NCBI RefSeq assembly: GCF_005938125.1 | Contig: NZ_VCQN01000002.1 | Coordinates: forward strand, 372,001-436,000 | Source of the DNA: Bacillus sp. BHET2 | Lineage (GTDB): Bacteria; Bacillota; Bacilli; Bacillales; Bacillaceae_B | Reading direction: 5' to 3' | DNA length: 64,000 nt | Part shown: positions 27,040 to 34,757 of the stretch, in pieces | Layout of the letters: each line of letters begins with the position of its first letter | Numbering within the stretch: the first letter of the stretch is position 1 | Position numbers and translations under genes: made by a program | The notes under the pieces: generated by a model | The model's input: the letters and a program-made list of their open reading frames with translations, nothing else | Told to the model about the DNA's origin: nothing | The model's database searches: none

Positions 27040-27071
27040 TATAACCATCTAAAGTATTTTTGATGGTTATA
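27040..27071. promoter_or_regulatory. Inverted-repeat operator between CGNR gene and DinB-like gene
   Basis: TATAACCATC (27040-27049) and GATGGTTATA (27062-27071) are perfect 10-base arms with a 12-base spacer. A third TAACCATC half-site lies near 26993-27000, close to the CGNR start. This is the likely binding site of the CGNR protein (inference). Confidence 0.6.
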
Positions 27072-27093
27072 TACAAATTCAGGAGGTACTAAG

Positions 27094-27567
27094 ATGGAAA
27101 ATCCGATGTTGGCAGCTGTTAAAACGTTGTTGAAGGAAACATTCGAAGGACCTGAAGGAAACGGAAGCTGGTACACAGAATCCAAGCCTGGCAGTGGTTT
27201 ATTCGGAACACTCGATGAATTATCCGCAGAAGAAGCTTCTATACCGGTCAATGGTACAACAATCGCGGCTCAAACCGATCATACCCGTTATTACTTATGG
27301 GTTGCGAGATCATACTTGAATGGAGAGGAACCCAGCAAGGACTGGGAAGCATCCTGGAAAATCACCAGCGTTAACACACGCACATGGACACAATTCAACT
27401 CCGAACTTCAACAAGAATACACAACACTACTTACAAAGATTGATTCACATGACCCCCTAGATGAGCAGACATCAACGGGTCTGTTGGGAGCAATCGCCCA
27501 CTCTGCCTACCATCTCGGTTCGATACGACAGATGATCAAAGCAATCAAAGTCCCAAGCCAGCCATAA
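27094..27567 (+). CDS. DinB-like four-helix protein
   Basis: The 157-residue protein resembles the DinB superfamily: an early helix MLAAVKTLLKETFEGP, a metal-site His in AAQTDHTRYYLWVARSYL near residue 63, and the C-terminal AHSAYHLGSIRQMIK with two His. Catalytic partner and substrate are unknown. AGGAGG lies before the ATG, just downstream of the inverted-repeat operator. It is divergent from the CGNR regulator, which probably controls it. Confidence 0.82.
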   Translation: MENPMLAAVKTLLKETFEGPEGNGSWYTESKPGSGLFGTLDELSAEEASIPVNGTTIAAQTDHTRYYLWVARSYLNGEEPSKDWEASWKITSVNTRTWTQFNSELQQEYTTLLTKIDSHDPLDEQTSTGLLGAIAHSAYHLGSIRQMIKAIKVPSQP

Positions 27568-27615
27568 GCATGAAAGAAAGCTCCAGGAATCATTCTTCGG
27601 AGCTTTCTTTCATGC
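27568..27615 (+). terminator. Terminator after the DinB-like gene
   Basis: A perfect 17-base stem starts GCATGAAAGAAAGC and closes GCTTTCTTTCATGC directly after the stop codon. Confidence 0.85.
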
Positions 27616-27693
27616 TTGTCACTCAAATCTAATGAATTCTCTCACTGAAATGGTTAAACTAGATGGGAGTACGAACAAAATCGAGGTGACGTC

Positions 27694-28506
27694 ATGAATC
27701 CTTTCCTGCCCATACAATCCCCTTCAATTTTACACTCAAACGGAAGGAACTATCAGGAATACAACCCTAACCATGCACTAAGTCCCTATGTAGCTTGTTA
27801 TTGGAGCCTGGATTATTATGCTTCGGATACCCCGGAAACTCACCGGATTTTACCAGATGGTTGTGTAGATATTATAGTTGATTTAACTGCTTCTTCTCCT
27901 TCAAAAGGAGCTTTCATAACAGGACTCATGACGCGTTTTGAAACATTGACCTTTACGAACGAGCAGCATTTTTTTGGCATCCGCTTATTCTCGAAGCACG
28001 CACGGGGTTTCCTACACTATCCTGTACAAGAATTTATTGACGACCGTGTCTATCTTGAAGATGTTTGGGGAATGGAAGGTCTACTATTCACCGAGGAAAT
28101 CCAAGAAGCGCTAGGGACTCTTGAAAGAATGGATATTGTTGAAACAAAACTAATTCACTTATTGAGATCTTTGGGTAATCACCGGATTCCAGATTCACTC
28201 CAAACCTCCCTTCATTATATTTTCATGAATCACGGAATGAACTCCATTCAAACATTAGCAGAAAAGGTCAGCTACAGTGAACGGACGATCAGAAGAGTAT
28301 TCAAGGAGGAATTAGGTGTCTCTCCTAAAGAATTCTCACGTATTATTCGCTTCCAAAGTATGTTGAAAAATCTTCATTCCGTTCAAAATGGAAGCCTTAT
28401 GGAAGTGGCTCTTCACTACGGTTATTACGATCATGCGCACTTCACCAATGAATTCAAACATTTTTACGGACTGGTCCCGAGTATTGTATTTCCTACCCGA
28501 ACCTAA
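27694..28506 (+). CDS. AraC family transcriptional regulator
   Basis: The 270-residue protein has an N-terminal sensing domain of the kind fused to many AraC proteins (ALSPYVACYWSLDYYASDTP, ILPDGCVDIIVDL) and a C-terminal AraC double helix-turn-helix (about residues 170-265, IQTLAEKVSYSERTIRRVFK and HYGYYDHAHFTNEFKHFYGL). The effector is unknown. It is followed 79 bases later by a VOC gene in the same direction, so it may control that gene. Confidence 0.9.
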   Translation: MNPFLPIQSPSILHSNGRNYQEYNPNHALSPYVACYWSLDYYASDTPETHRILPDGCVDIIVDLTASSPSKGAFITGLMTRFETLTFTNEQHFFGIRLFSKHARGFLHYPVQEFIDDRVYLEDVWGMEGLLFTEEIQEALGTLERMDIVETKLIHLLRSLGNHRIPDSLQTSLHYIFMNHGMNSIQTLAEKVSYSERTIRRVFKEELGVSPKEFSRIIRFQSMLKNLHSVQNGSLMEVALHYGYYDHAHFTNEFKHFYGLVPSIVFPTRT

Positions 28507-28585
28507 TGTTGTCCGTTTTTTACAAGTTTGTTCACTTTAAATAAGGTATCCTAGGGAAGAAGCAGTAAACAAGGAGGAACGAACA

Positions 28586-29008
28586 ATGAAACCAAGAATT
28601 ACCGTACTAACTCTCGGAGTAGATGATCTGGAAAGGTCACTGGAATTTTATCAACACGGTCTACACCTTCCAACTGAAGGGATATTGGGCAAGGAATTTG
28701 AGAATGGAGCAGTTGCCTTTTTCGATCTGCAAAATGGATTCAAACTGGCCATCTGGGAACGAAAAAGCTTAGCTGCAGAAGCAAATGTACCACTCTCTCC
28801 CAGAAGTCCCTCTGAATTCACGATCGGCCATAATGTAAGCAGTAAAGCAGAAGTGGATCAGGTAATGCTGGAAGCAGCAACTGCCGGGGCAAAAATCACC
28901 GATCCAGCCAAGGATACATTCTGGGGAGGATATTCTGGTCACTTCCTGGATTTAGACGGTCATTTATGGGAAGTTGTATGGAATCCAGAGTGGGAAGTAG
29001 AAGACTAA
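28586..29008 (+). CDS. VOC (glyoxalase/bleomycin resistance) family protein
   Basis: The 140-residue protein has two beta-alpha-beta-beta-beta modules: RITVLTLGVDDLERSLEFYQ at the start and GGYSGHFLDLDGHLWEVVWN at the end, with a His/Glu-type metal site. The substrate is unknown; relatives are lactoylglutathione lyase-like or extradiol dioxygenase-like. AAGGAGG lies before the ATG. It is likely the target of the AraC regulator just upstream. Confidence 0.9.
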   Translation: MKPRITVLTLGVDDLERSLEFYQHGLHLPTEGILGKEFENGAVAFFDLQNGFKLAIWERKSLAAEANVPLSPRSPSEFTIGHNVSSKAEVDQVMLEAATAGAKITDPAKDTFWGGYSGHFLDLDGHLWEVVWNPEWEVED

Positions 29009-29120
29009 GAATGAGAGGCATGAACCAGCTCATTATAAGTGGGCTGGTTTCTGCCCCCTTTTCTAAAGATCAAGAAAAAGGAGCTTACTCCTCTTCCGAT
29101 AATCCCCACAGGTTACTTGA

Positions 29121-29728
29121 TTAATCATTTTCCCTCACTATAAATACTCCATTTGGATCCGTTTTCTTTGATGTCAGAATTCCACTCATCACTGCCTTTT
29201 TAATTGTGGCAGCTCCTCCCTTTACTGAATGTATTTGATTCATTTGCTTGTTAAATAATTGAGATAAATCTTTTTCCACGTCTCCTTCTTTTACAACCAA
29301 ATCTATTTCTTCGATTTTGGCAAGTGCCGGTGTCCCGTCTATGGTGTCTACATTACTCTGCAGTTCAATTCTAAAACCATATGGAGATCCGATAAAGGTT
29401 CTTCTTTCATTCGAACTAATTTTCCAGTTCATTTCTCTGGCCCTCTCACAAATCTCATCGAGTTCGTCTTCATTGACTAAAAACCCAATATGATCAAACA
29501 TCACTTTTTTCCCAAACCCAAACGTAATGTTTATGGCCCCCTCCTTGCTTCAATAATCCTGAACGTAATATCTTTTTCCCGGAAGTCATCCCATCCTAAA
29601 GGAGGGTTAAATGTTTGAAAATCCCCTTGATATTTTCCAGTACGAAGTGATATTCGAAATCCATTTTCCACATAGAATTTCTCCGTATCTTCTATAAAGG
29701 GAGTCCAAAAATGGTAATGAAATAGCAT
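29121..29728 (-). pseudogene. VOC family protein, frameshifted in a poly-C/poly-G run
   Basis: Two frames together form one VOC protein. The first (29531-29728) reads MLFHYHFWTPFIEDTEKFYV and ends ITFRIIEARRGP. The second continues INITFGFGKKVMFDHIGFLV and reaches residue 200 or so, ending VFIVREND at 29121. Adding one base to the C5 run at 29537-29541 restores the frame. The 127-codon frame from 29504 therefore has no start of its own. This is a recent frameshift, a phase-variable run, or a homopolymer sequencing error. CDS text is otherwise intact. Confidence 0.8.
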
Positions 29729-29899
29729 GTTAAAACCTCCAACTATCGTTTATCTTTCTAATACCATCAATATATCAATGAAGAATCATTTGTCCGCCAT
29801 AAATCCGTATGAGGTTTCTATAATACTTTAGTAGTAAGTACTAAAATTCATATATTACGATTAATCGTTACTTCAAATTAAGTGGCTATAATAAATAAA

Positions 29900-29924
29900 G
29901 GTGCAATCCATCTTAGATCACACC
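29900..29924 (-). terminator. Terminator after the GNAT gene at 29958
   Basis: GGTGCAATC (29900-29908) pairs with GATCACACC (29916-29924) using two wobble pairs and is followed on the minus strand by TTTATTTATT. Confidence 0.65.
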
Positions 29925-29957
29925 TACTTAAAGTGGCATCTATATTCTAATACTCAA

Positions 29958-30689
29958 TCATTCACTCAATCTAATAGCGATCGTCCTTCCTAAACGCTTA
30001 TATCCTAAAGACTGAGCTATTGCAACGGATGGTATATTGGATTCAAGCGTCTGATAGTGCATAATCGCACCACCTGTTAATCCTCGTTTTGTGAGGGCAT
30101 TTACAACTTTTTTCCCATGGCCTTTCCCTCTATGAGCAGGATGGGTAATAATCCCGACACTCAGAAAGCCTGACTCTCCCCTTCTCCAAGAACCTGCTGC
30201 CACGACTTTTCCATTAAGGATCTGCAATAGGATCGGCTTCTTCTGCTCATCAATGGAACTGTGTTGCCACTCGATTTCTGAGCATGAGTCACGCAATTCC
30301 TCAAGTAACGTTCTGTGGTGCTCACTCTTATATTCAACCACGGATGAAGAGGATGTTTGAAGCAATGAATCATTCTCTAAATACTCTTGAAATGCTGGTC
30401 CAATGAGTTTAGTATATTTTCCATTTATTGATTGACCTAGCCATTCAGCATCAAATACTACGTCAGGTCTGAGGTTCCTTACCCCTTCGCCTAGCAATGG
30501 TACGTATTTTGGTGGTGCGGAGATGATACAGGAGATTTCATTGGAGAAAGCGTAAATACCGTTATATCCTTCTAAACTCTTGGAATGTTGCAATACCCTC
30601 ACATTAGGAACAAGTAGATCTGAATAGTCACATCCAAGAAAACCAGCCCAATTAGCATATACTCGATATGTCATATCTTTCTGAACCAT
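29958..30689 (-). CDS. GNAT N-acetyltransferase
   Basis: The 243-residue protein has a C-terminal GNAT domain with the acetyl-CoA loop HPAHRGKGHGKKVVNALTKR (about residues 183-202) and IAQSLGYKRLGRTIAIRL. The N-terminal 110 residues are an extra domain (VYANWAGFLGCDYSDLLVPN) that may bind the acceptor. The acceptor is unknown. AAAGGGGAAA precedes the ATG. It lies 43 bases downstream of the methyltransferase gene on the same strand and is probably co-transcribed. Confidence 0.86.
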   Translation of the reverse strand: MVQKDMTYRVYANWAGFLGCDYSDLLVPNVRVLQHSKSLEGYNGIYAFSNEISCIISAPPKYVPLLGEGVRNLRPDVVFDAEWLGQSINGKYTKLIGPAFQEYLENDSLLQTSSSSVVEYKSEHHRTLLEELRDSCSEIEWQHSSIDEQKKPILLQILNGKVVAAGSWRRGESGFLSVGIITHPAHRGKGHGKKVVNALTKRGLTGGAIMHYQTLESNIPSVAIAQSLGYKRLGRTIAIRLSE

Positions 30690-30732
30690 CTATTTTCCCC
30701 TTTCTAGCCTTCCTCAGTAAATTCGATGAAAC

Positions 30733-31356
30733 TCAGTTTCCTGAATTTTCACTGTTCACTACCTTCGTACTGCTCGCGATAAACATCGAAGCATCCTGTT
30801 TCATGAACACGCGCTTTCCATAATAAAATGTCTTAATTTCAGTAGAAGTAAATCCTACTTCAGAGAGTAAGCCTTTCAACTCTTCATGGACAAACCCGTT
30901 GTGAACCTTTGGGTGGCTGATTTCTTCGTTTTTGTCAAAGTCCACGATGATAAGCTTGCCTCCTTCATTGAGGATTGTGAACATTTCATGTAAAATCTTT
31001 CGGGTATCGGGGATGTGGAGAAGGACGAGTGACATGAGGATAATGTCAGCATTCACGTCAGATGTTCCCTGTGTGAAATCGGAATGAAGGACTTCAGCGT
31101 TGGTGATTCCTCCCTTGGCGATCTTTGCTCTTGCCACTTCTAACATCTGCTCCGATGAATCGATTAACATAACCGAATCGACCATATCGGCCAGTTCCAA
31201 GCTAACAAGCCCTGTACCGCTCCCATAATCGAGTAAGGATTTAGATTGACTGTCCTGCAGTTCTTTTTTCACTTCCTTCACGACAATCTGAGCAAGTTCC
31301 TTTCGCTCTTCTGTATCGTATCGTTTAGCCATTTCTTCAAAGACGTTTTGTTCCAT
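30733..31356 (-). CDS. Class I SAM-dependent methyltransferase
   Basis: The 207-residue protein has motif I LLDYGSGTGLVSLEL (residues 41-55), motif II VMLIDSSEQMLEVARAKI, motif III NADIILMSLVLLHIPD and the post-motif GGKLIIVDFDK. The order is that of Rossmann-fold small-molecule methyltransferases. The substrate is unknown. TAGGAG precedes the ATG. It heads a two-gene unit with the GNAT gene. Confidence 0.9.
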   Translation of the reverse strand: MEQNVFEEMAKRYDTEERKELAQIVVKEVKKELQDSQSKSLLDYGSGTGLVSLELADMVDSVMLIDSSEQMLEVARAKIAKGGITNAEVLHSDFTQGTSDVNADIILMSLVLLHIPDTRKILHEMFTILNEGGKLIIVDFDKNEEISHPKVHNGFVHEELKGLLSEVGFTSTEIKTFYYGKRVFMKQDASMFIASSTKVVNSENSGN

Positions 31357-31471
31357 CGGTCACACTCCTATTTAGGTTTCTTTGTCGTCATTATACCAAA
31401 AGTCCATGTAGGGGATTGATTTTTGGTACACTACATATAGTTCAAATTTAGGGAATGGAGGTGATTGGTTC

Positions 31472-31834
31472 ATGGGACAATTCACACAGGAAGAACACGA
31501 GCAGTTTATTGAAGCATTTCGATCCATCATCCGTAAATCGGAAAATGCTCTTGCACGCATGAAACCAGGTACGCCGCAGACGAATCTGCTTGAGAAACGA
31601 TTGAAAGCAGCCCGGATTGGGGAAGATGTTCTTCATGCACGATGGAAAGGCAAGGAGTTGGATGCCAGCCAAGATGAGTTAATATCGGCAAAAGAGGTGC
31701 TGGATGGGTTGCTCTTGATGCTTCCTTCCTTTCTTGAGAAGACAAAGCCTGGGAGTGGGCAGCGGACCTATATTGCGAGGAGGATCAAGGCATTTCAGAT
31801 AGCTGTTTCCTATTTGGATGATGAGGTCAATTAA
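31472..31834 (+). CDS. Conserved protein of unknown function (intact copy of a duplicated gene)
   Basis: The 120-residue, mostly helical basic protein reads MGQFTQEEHEQFIEAFRS, then EKRLKAARIGEDVLHARWKG and YIARRIKAFQIAVSYLDD. I do not recognise the family. GGAGGTGAT lies before the ATG. A decayed second copy is at 39243-39471, next to nrnA. Both copies are followed by the same AAAAGAGCCGGCAT hairpin, so the duplication includes the downstream flank. Confidence 0.72.
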   Translation: MGQFTQEEHEQFIEAFRSIIRKSENALARMKPGTPQTNLLEKRLKAARIGEDVLHARWKGKELDASQDELISAKEVLDGLLLMLPSFLEKTKPGSGQRTYIARRIKAFQIAVSYLDDEVN

Positions 31835-31934
31835 AAGAGCCGGCATACCTGCTCTTTAATATTGATTTCTGCCTTCATTACTCTGCTTTCTTCCAGTGAA
31901 TTATTTGGAACCCTGACCTGGCATAGCTTCACTC

Positions 31935-32072
31935 CTACTCATAAAATTCCATATAAGGTTTAGCTTCCTTATAATAATTTATTCGATCTTGTAAGGTGCC
32001 ACTATGAAACTCAAATGTATGACCATCAGGATCTGTGAAAAAAATCGATTTCTTATCACGACTATCTCTCTT
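31935..32072 (-). pseudogene. fosB: C-terminal remnant of a fosfomycin thiol-transferase (FosB-like)
   Basis: The minus-strand frame reads [20 protein letters not shown] then [20 protein letters not shown] and stops at 31935. This is the tail of FosB, including the metal-ligand Glu in EFH, and closely follows the known FosB ending. The first two thirds are missing. In 31835-31934 and 32073-32222 I see only an AGAGC/GCTCT hairpin and no other gene. Confidence 0.72.
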
Positions 32073-32234
32073 TCAACCTGGAAAAATATTTACATTTATC
32101 ACAACTTTTCACAGGAACAACTATTTACCTTTCTCCACTAAGACAGTAGAGAAGAACTTCTAGCAGGTCAAACAAGATATTTGTCGAACCCTATAAATAA
32201 AGCGTAGTACGAAATTTATTAATTGGGGGAGAAA

Positions 32235-32807
32235 ATGATGGCAGAAGTCTTGATGTTCCACCATGTTTTAGGCAAAACGAAGGGAATTGAAGCAATCGCC
32301 GATCAACTTAGAGATGCGGGGCATATAGTACATGTGCCCGATTTATTTGAAGGTAACATATTTTCCTCACTGGAGGAAGGCTTAGGATTTGTTAAGGAAA
32401 TCGGATTTGAAGAAGTGACTGCCCGTGGCATTCGGGCAGCCGACGACCTTTCTCGAGATGTCGTTTATGCTGGTTTTTCACTCGGTGTCCCTGCAGCACA
32501 GCAGCTCGCTCAAACTCGTGATGGCTCAAGAGGCGCACTGTTTTTTCATGCCTGCCTCCCAACCTCGGAGTTCGAATCTCCATGGCCCGCCGACTTGCCT
32601 GTGCAAATTCATGCCATGAATGCAGATCCATTCTTCGTTGAAGATGGTGACATCAACGCGGCACGTGAACTTGTGGAGTCGGCTAATCACGCTGAACTTT
32701 TTCTGTATGAGGGCAAGGAACATCTCTTCACCGACAGCAGTATACCTTCTTACGATGCTGACGTGACGAAGCTTGTGATCAAGCGGGTTCTCGACTTTCT
32801 TGCATAA
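32235..32807 (+). CDS. Dienelactone hydrolase family protein
   Basis: The 190-residue protein has the DLH pattern: EVLMFHHVLGKTKGIEAIAD, HVPDLFEGNIFSSLEEG, the nucleophile turn VVYAGFSLGVPAAQQLA and the catalytic His in YEGKEHLFTDSS. The nucleophile is Ser where classic dienelactone hydrolases have Cys. The substrate is unknown. GGGGGAG lies four or seven bases before the ATGs at 32235 and 32238. A clear terminator follows. Confidence 0.85.
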   Translation: MMAEVLMFHHVLGKTKGIEAIADQLRDAGHIVHVPDLFEGNIFSSLEEGLGFVKEIGFEEVTARGIRAADDLSRDVVYAGFSLGVPAAQQLAQTRDGSRGALFFHACLPTSEFESPWPADLPVQIHAMNADPFFVEDGDINAARELVESANHAELFLYEGKEHLFTDSSIPSYDADVTKLVIKRVLDFLA

Positions 32808-32864
32808 TCACTTGGAAGCACGGGGACTGTTCTTGTGCTTCCTTTTCGATTAAAAAGAAGCAGT

Positions 32865-32900
32865 AAAAACGTCCCGAGGCCAGCCCGAGGGACGTTTTTT
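32865..32900 (+). terminator. Terminator after the dienelactone hydrolase gene
   Basis: AAAACGTCCC pairs with GGGACGTTTTTT around a GGC/GCC inner stem. Confidence 0.88.
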
Positions 32901-32982
32901 GGAAGTTTTTTCTCTAAATAATCTTTTTCAACTGTTCAGTACTTCCATCCCATACCCTTGAAAAGGGGTATAGAGAAGATTC

Positions 32983-33088
32983 ATGCTAGATTTATAATTA
33001 ACGTGCGGGATTTGGAATAATCATGCGGCTTTCGTCATAATCGTGCGAGTTTCAGATCAAATCATGCGAGAAATTCGAAAATCGTGCC
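32983..33088. repeat. Periodic short-motif array 3 (CRTGC every 20-21 bp, six units)
   Basis: CATGC or CGTGC starts at 32983, 33003, 33023, 33043, 33064 and 33084, so the steps are 20, 20, 20, 21 and 20. Units alternate strictly CATGC, CGTGC, CATGC, CGTGC, CATGC, CGTGC; four of the six continue with G. The array lies between the hydrolase terminator and the 3' end of the bacteriocin cluster. The stretch 32901-33159 holds no gene. Confidence 0.8.
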
Positions 33089-33159
33089 GCAGTTTCGAAT
33101 TTTCTTTATCTGTGATTACCGAAAGCACCACTGGGACAGGTCCCTTGGCTACCTCATCT

Positions 33160-34737
33160 TCAACTCAGCAAACTCCCCCTCATCCAAGCCTTCTCCCGAA
33201 AATGTCCGATTGGAATTTGGATCAAGGTTGTTTGTTTATCAGAATCCAGTTTGTATATTCCATCAGTCAACGTTGTATCAAACCCAAGCAGCGGGTGTCC
33301 ACCAAACCCGGCGGCAGACGTTGATAATAGCAAGCGCTGTACAAGCATTCCAGCTTCCATTTGCATGATCCTGTAGCCTCTGTACCCCAGGGTGTCTTTA
33401 TAGGAATCTTTGTTCCCAATGATATGAAGACATAGTGGCACCTGAAGCAAATTGACGTTATCAAGTGACAGACCTGATTGCAGCTGAAGACGATAATCTC
33501 CGGTACCGATTTCCCGCAAAGAATGGCGGCCACTGTCATATACGTATGCACCATTTGGTATGCCTTCTACATTATACAAACAGCCAAAAATAGAAACACG
33601 GGGTTCTTTGCCGTCAAAAACTTCCTCTACGTCACTCCTAAAAGAGTATGAATGTGTTGCTTTTTTCAATAAAGTCGAAAGCCTTTGCTGACTAACCTTC
33701 CCCATGACAAAATCCATTTCCTGGGAATAGCGATTTTTGCATGCTTCAACAAAATCATACGGAAAGGACTCGATCTCTGGCAGCTGGATTTCTTTCTCTC
33801 CATTTCTAAAAACCGGTTGTTTTCCAAGTGTTTGAAAATCGCCTGTTGAATCTATTTTGGATGCTTCATTCACCGCCAGTAATATAGGAAACTCTCTAAC
33901 CTTTTCAGACCTTTCATAGTGTTCTACAGAAATAGCCGGCAGCTCCCGGCATAATTCTTCAGAGGTGAATGTCCGTTCCATTCCGTTCCTGTTTCCAGCC
34001 CAATTCGTTGCAGCAACCGAAAGAGGGATGACGGTGTAGACGCTTTCTTCTTCCTCGGTCAGTCCAAGCAAACGGTTGATCGCTGAATCGAGAAATTGAA
34101 CATACACCCCTGACTCGAATCCAAACCGTTTGGCCGTTTCTAGCAGCTGACCCATCAGGACGCCGGCATCCAGTCCCTGCAGCCGATAGGAAAAGTTATT
34201 GTATTTAAAGAAGTTTTTCCAATATCTTGTTGAGACAAAGGCAGTGCCGAAGCAGGATGAGATTTCGCAGCGATTGCCGAGTGCCCGTTCTAAGTACGAA
34301 TCGACATTCCCTTCCCGAAGTAAGACGAGGCGATGGTGGGCGGCATCATAATGGTAGATTCCATCGGGCAAATCATCCAACTTTAAATAGATATATAGTT
34401 CATTCGGATACAATGCCCCTCCGGATGGAGCAAACCGTCGATTGGAGTGGACGGGGTAAGCCCCCGCTTCCTGAGCATCATCAGGATACACTGACTGGCT
34501 TATCCCGGAGATGCCGTAGACATACCAGAGAAAATGACCGATTCTTTCTAAATCGGGTTGTAACGGCGGCTGTCCCTCTGGCAGTGACAGCGGTACTTCT
34601 GTAGACAATGGTACAGTCGGCAATCCCCGATACAGCTTATAGGGAAGAGGGGCATCTTCCCAGTCCACTTCCCAATTTGGCTGATTGGCCCGATTGATAT
34701 CAAATTGCAGGTTGTGCAGAAATTCTTCCAGACTCAT
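33160..34737 (-). CDS. SagB-type dehydrogenase of the thiazole/oxazole bacteriocin cluster
   Basis: The 525-residue protein has two nitroreductase-like modules. The first has SNRRFAPSGGALYPNELYIY (about residues 100-119, the FMN-binding SGGALYP signature of SagB/ThcOx). The second has EGIPNGAYVYDSGRHSL and AGMLVQRLLLSTSAAGFGG. It should oxidise azolines made by the YcaO enzyme to thiazoles and oxazoles, using FMN. The ATG at 34737 fits AGGAGG eight bases upstream; a GTG at 34746 lies inside that site. It is the last gene of the cluster, 20 bases after the YcaO stop. Confidence 0.9.
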   Translation of the reverse strand: MSLEEFLHNLQFDINRANQPNWEVDWEDAPLPYKLYRGLPTVPLSTEVPLSLPEGQPPLQPDLERIGHFLWYVYGISGISQSVYPDDAQEAGAYPVHSNRRFAPSGGALYPNELYIYLKLDDLPDGIYHYDAAHHRLVLLREGNVDSYLERALGNRCEISSCFGTAFVSTRYWKNFFKYNNFSYRLQGLDAGVLMGQLLETAKRFGFESGVYVQFLDSAINRLLGLTEEEESVYTVIPLSVAATNWAGNRNGMERTFTSEELCRELPAISVEHYERSEKVREFPILLAVNEASKIDSTGDFQTLGKQPVFRNGEKEIQLPEIESFPYDFVEACKNRYSQEMDFVMGKVSQQRLSTLLKKATHSYSFRSDVEEVFDGKEPRVSIFGCLYNVEGIPNGAYVYDSGRHSLREIGTGDYRLQLQSGLSLDNVNLLQVPLCLHIIGNKDSYKDTLGYRGYRIMQMEAGMLVQRLLLSTSAAGFGGHPLLGFDTTLTDGIYKLDSDKQTTLIQIPIGHFREKAWMRGSLLS

Positions 34738-34757
34738 CCTCCTCACCTCCTCGTACC

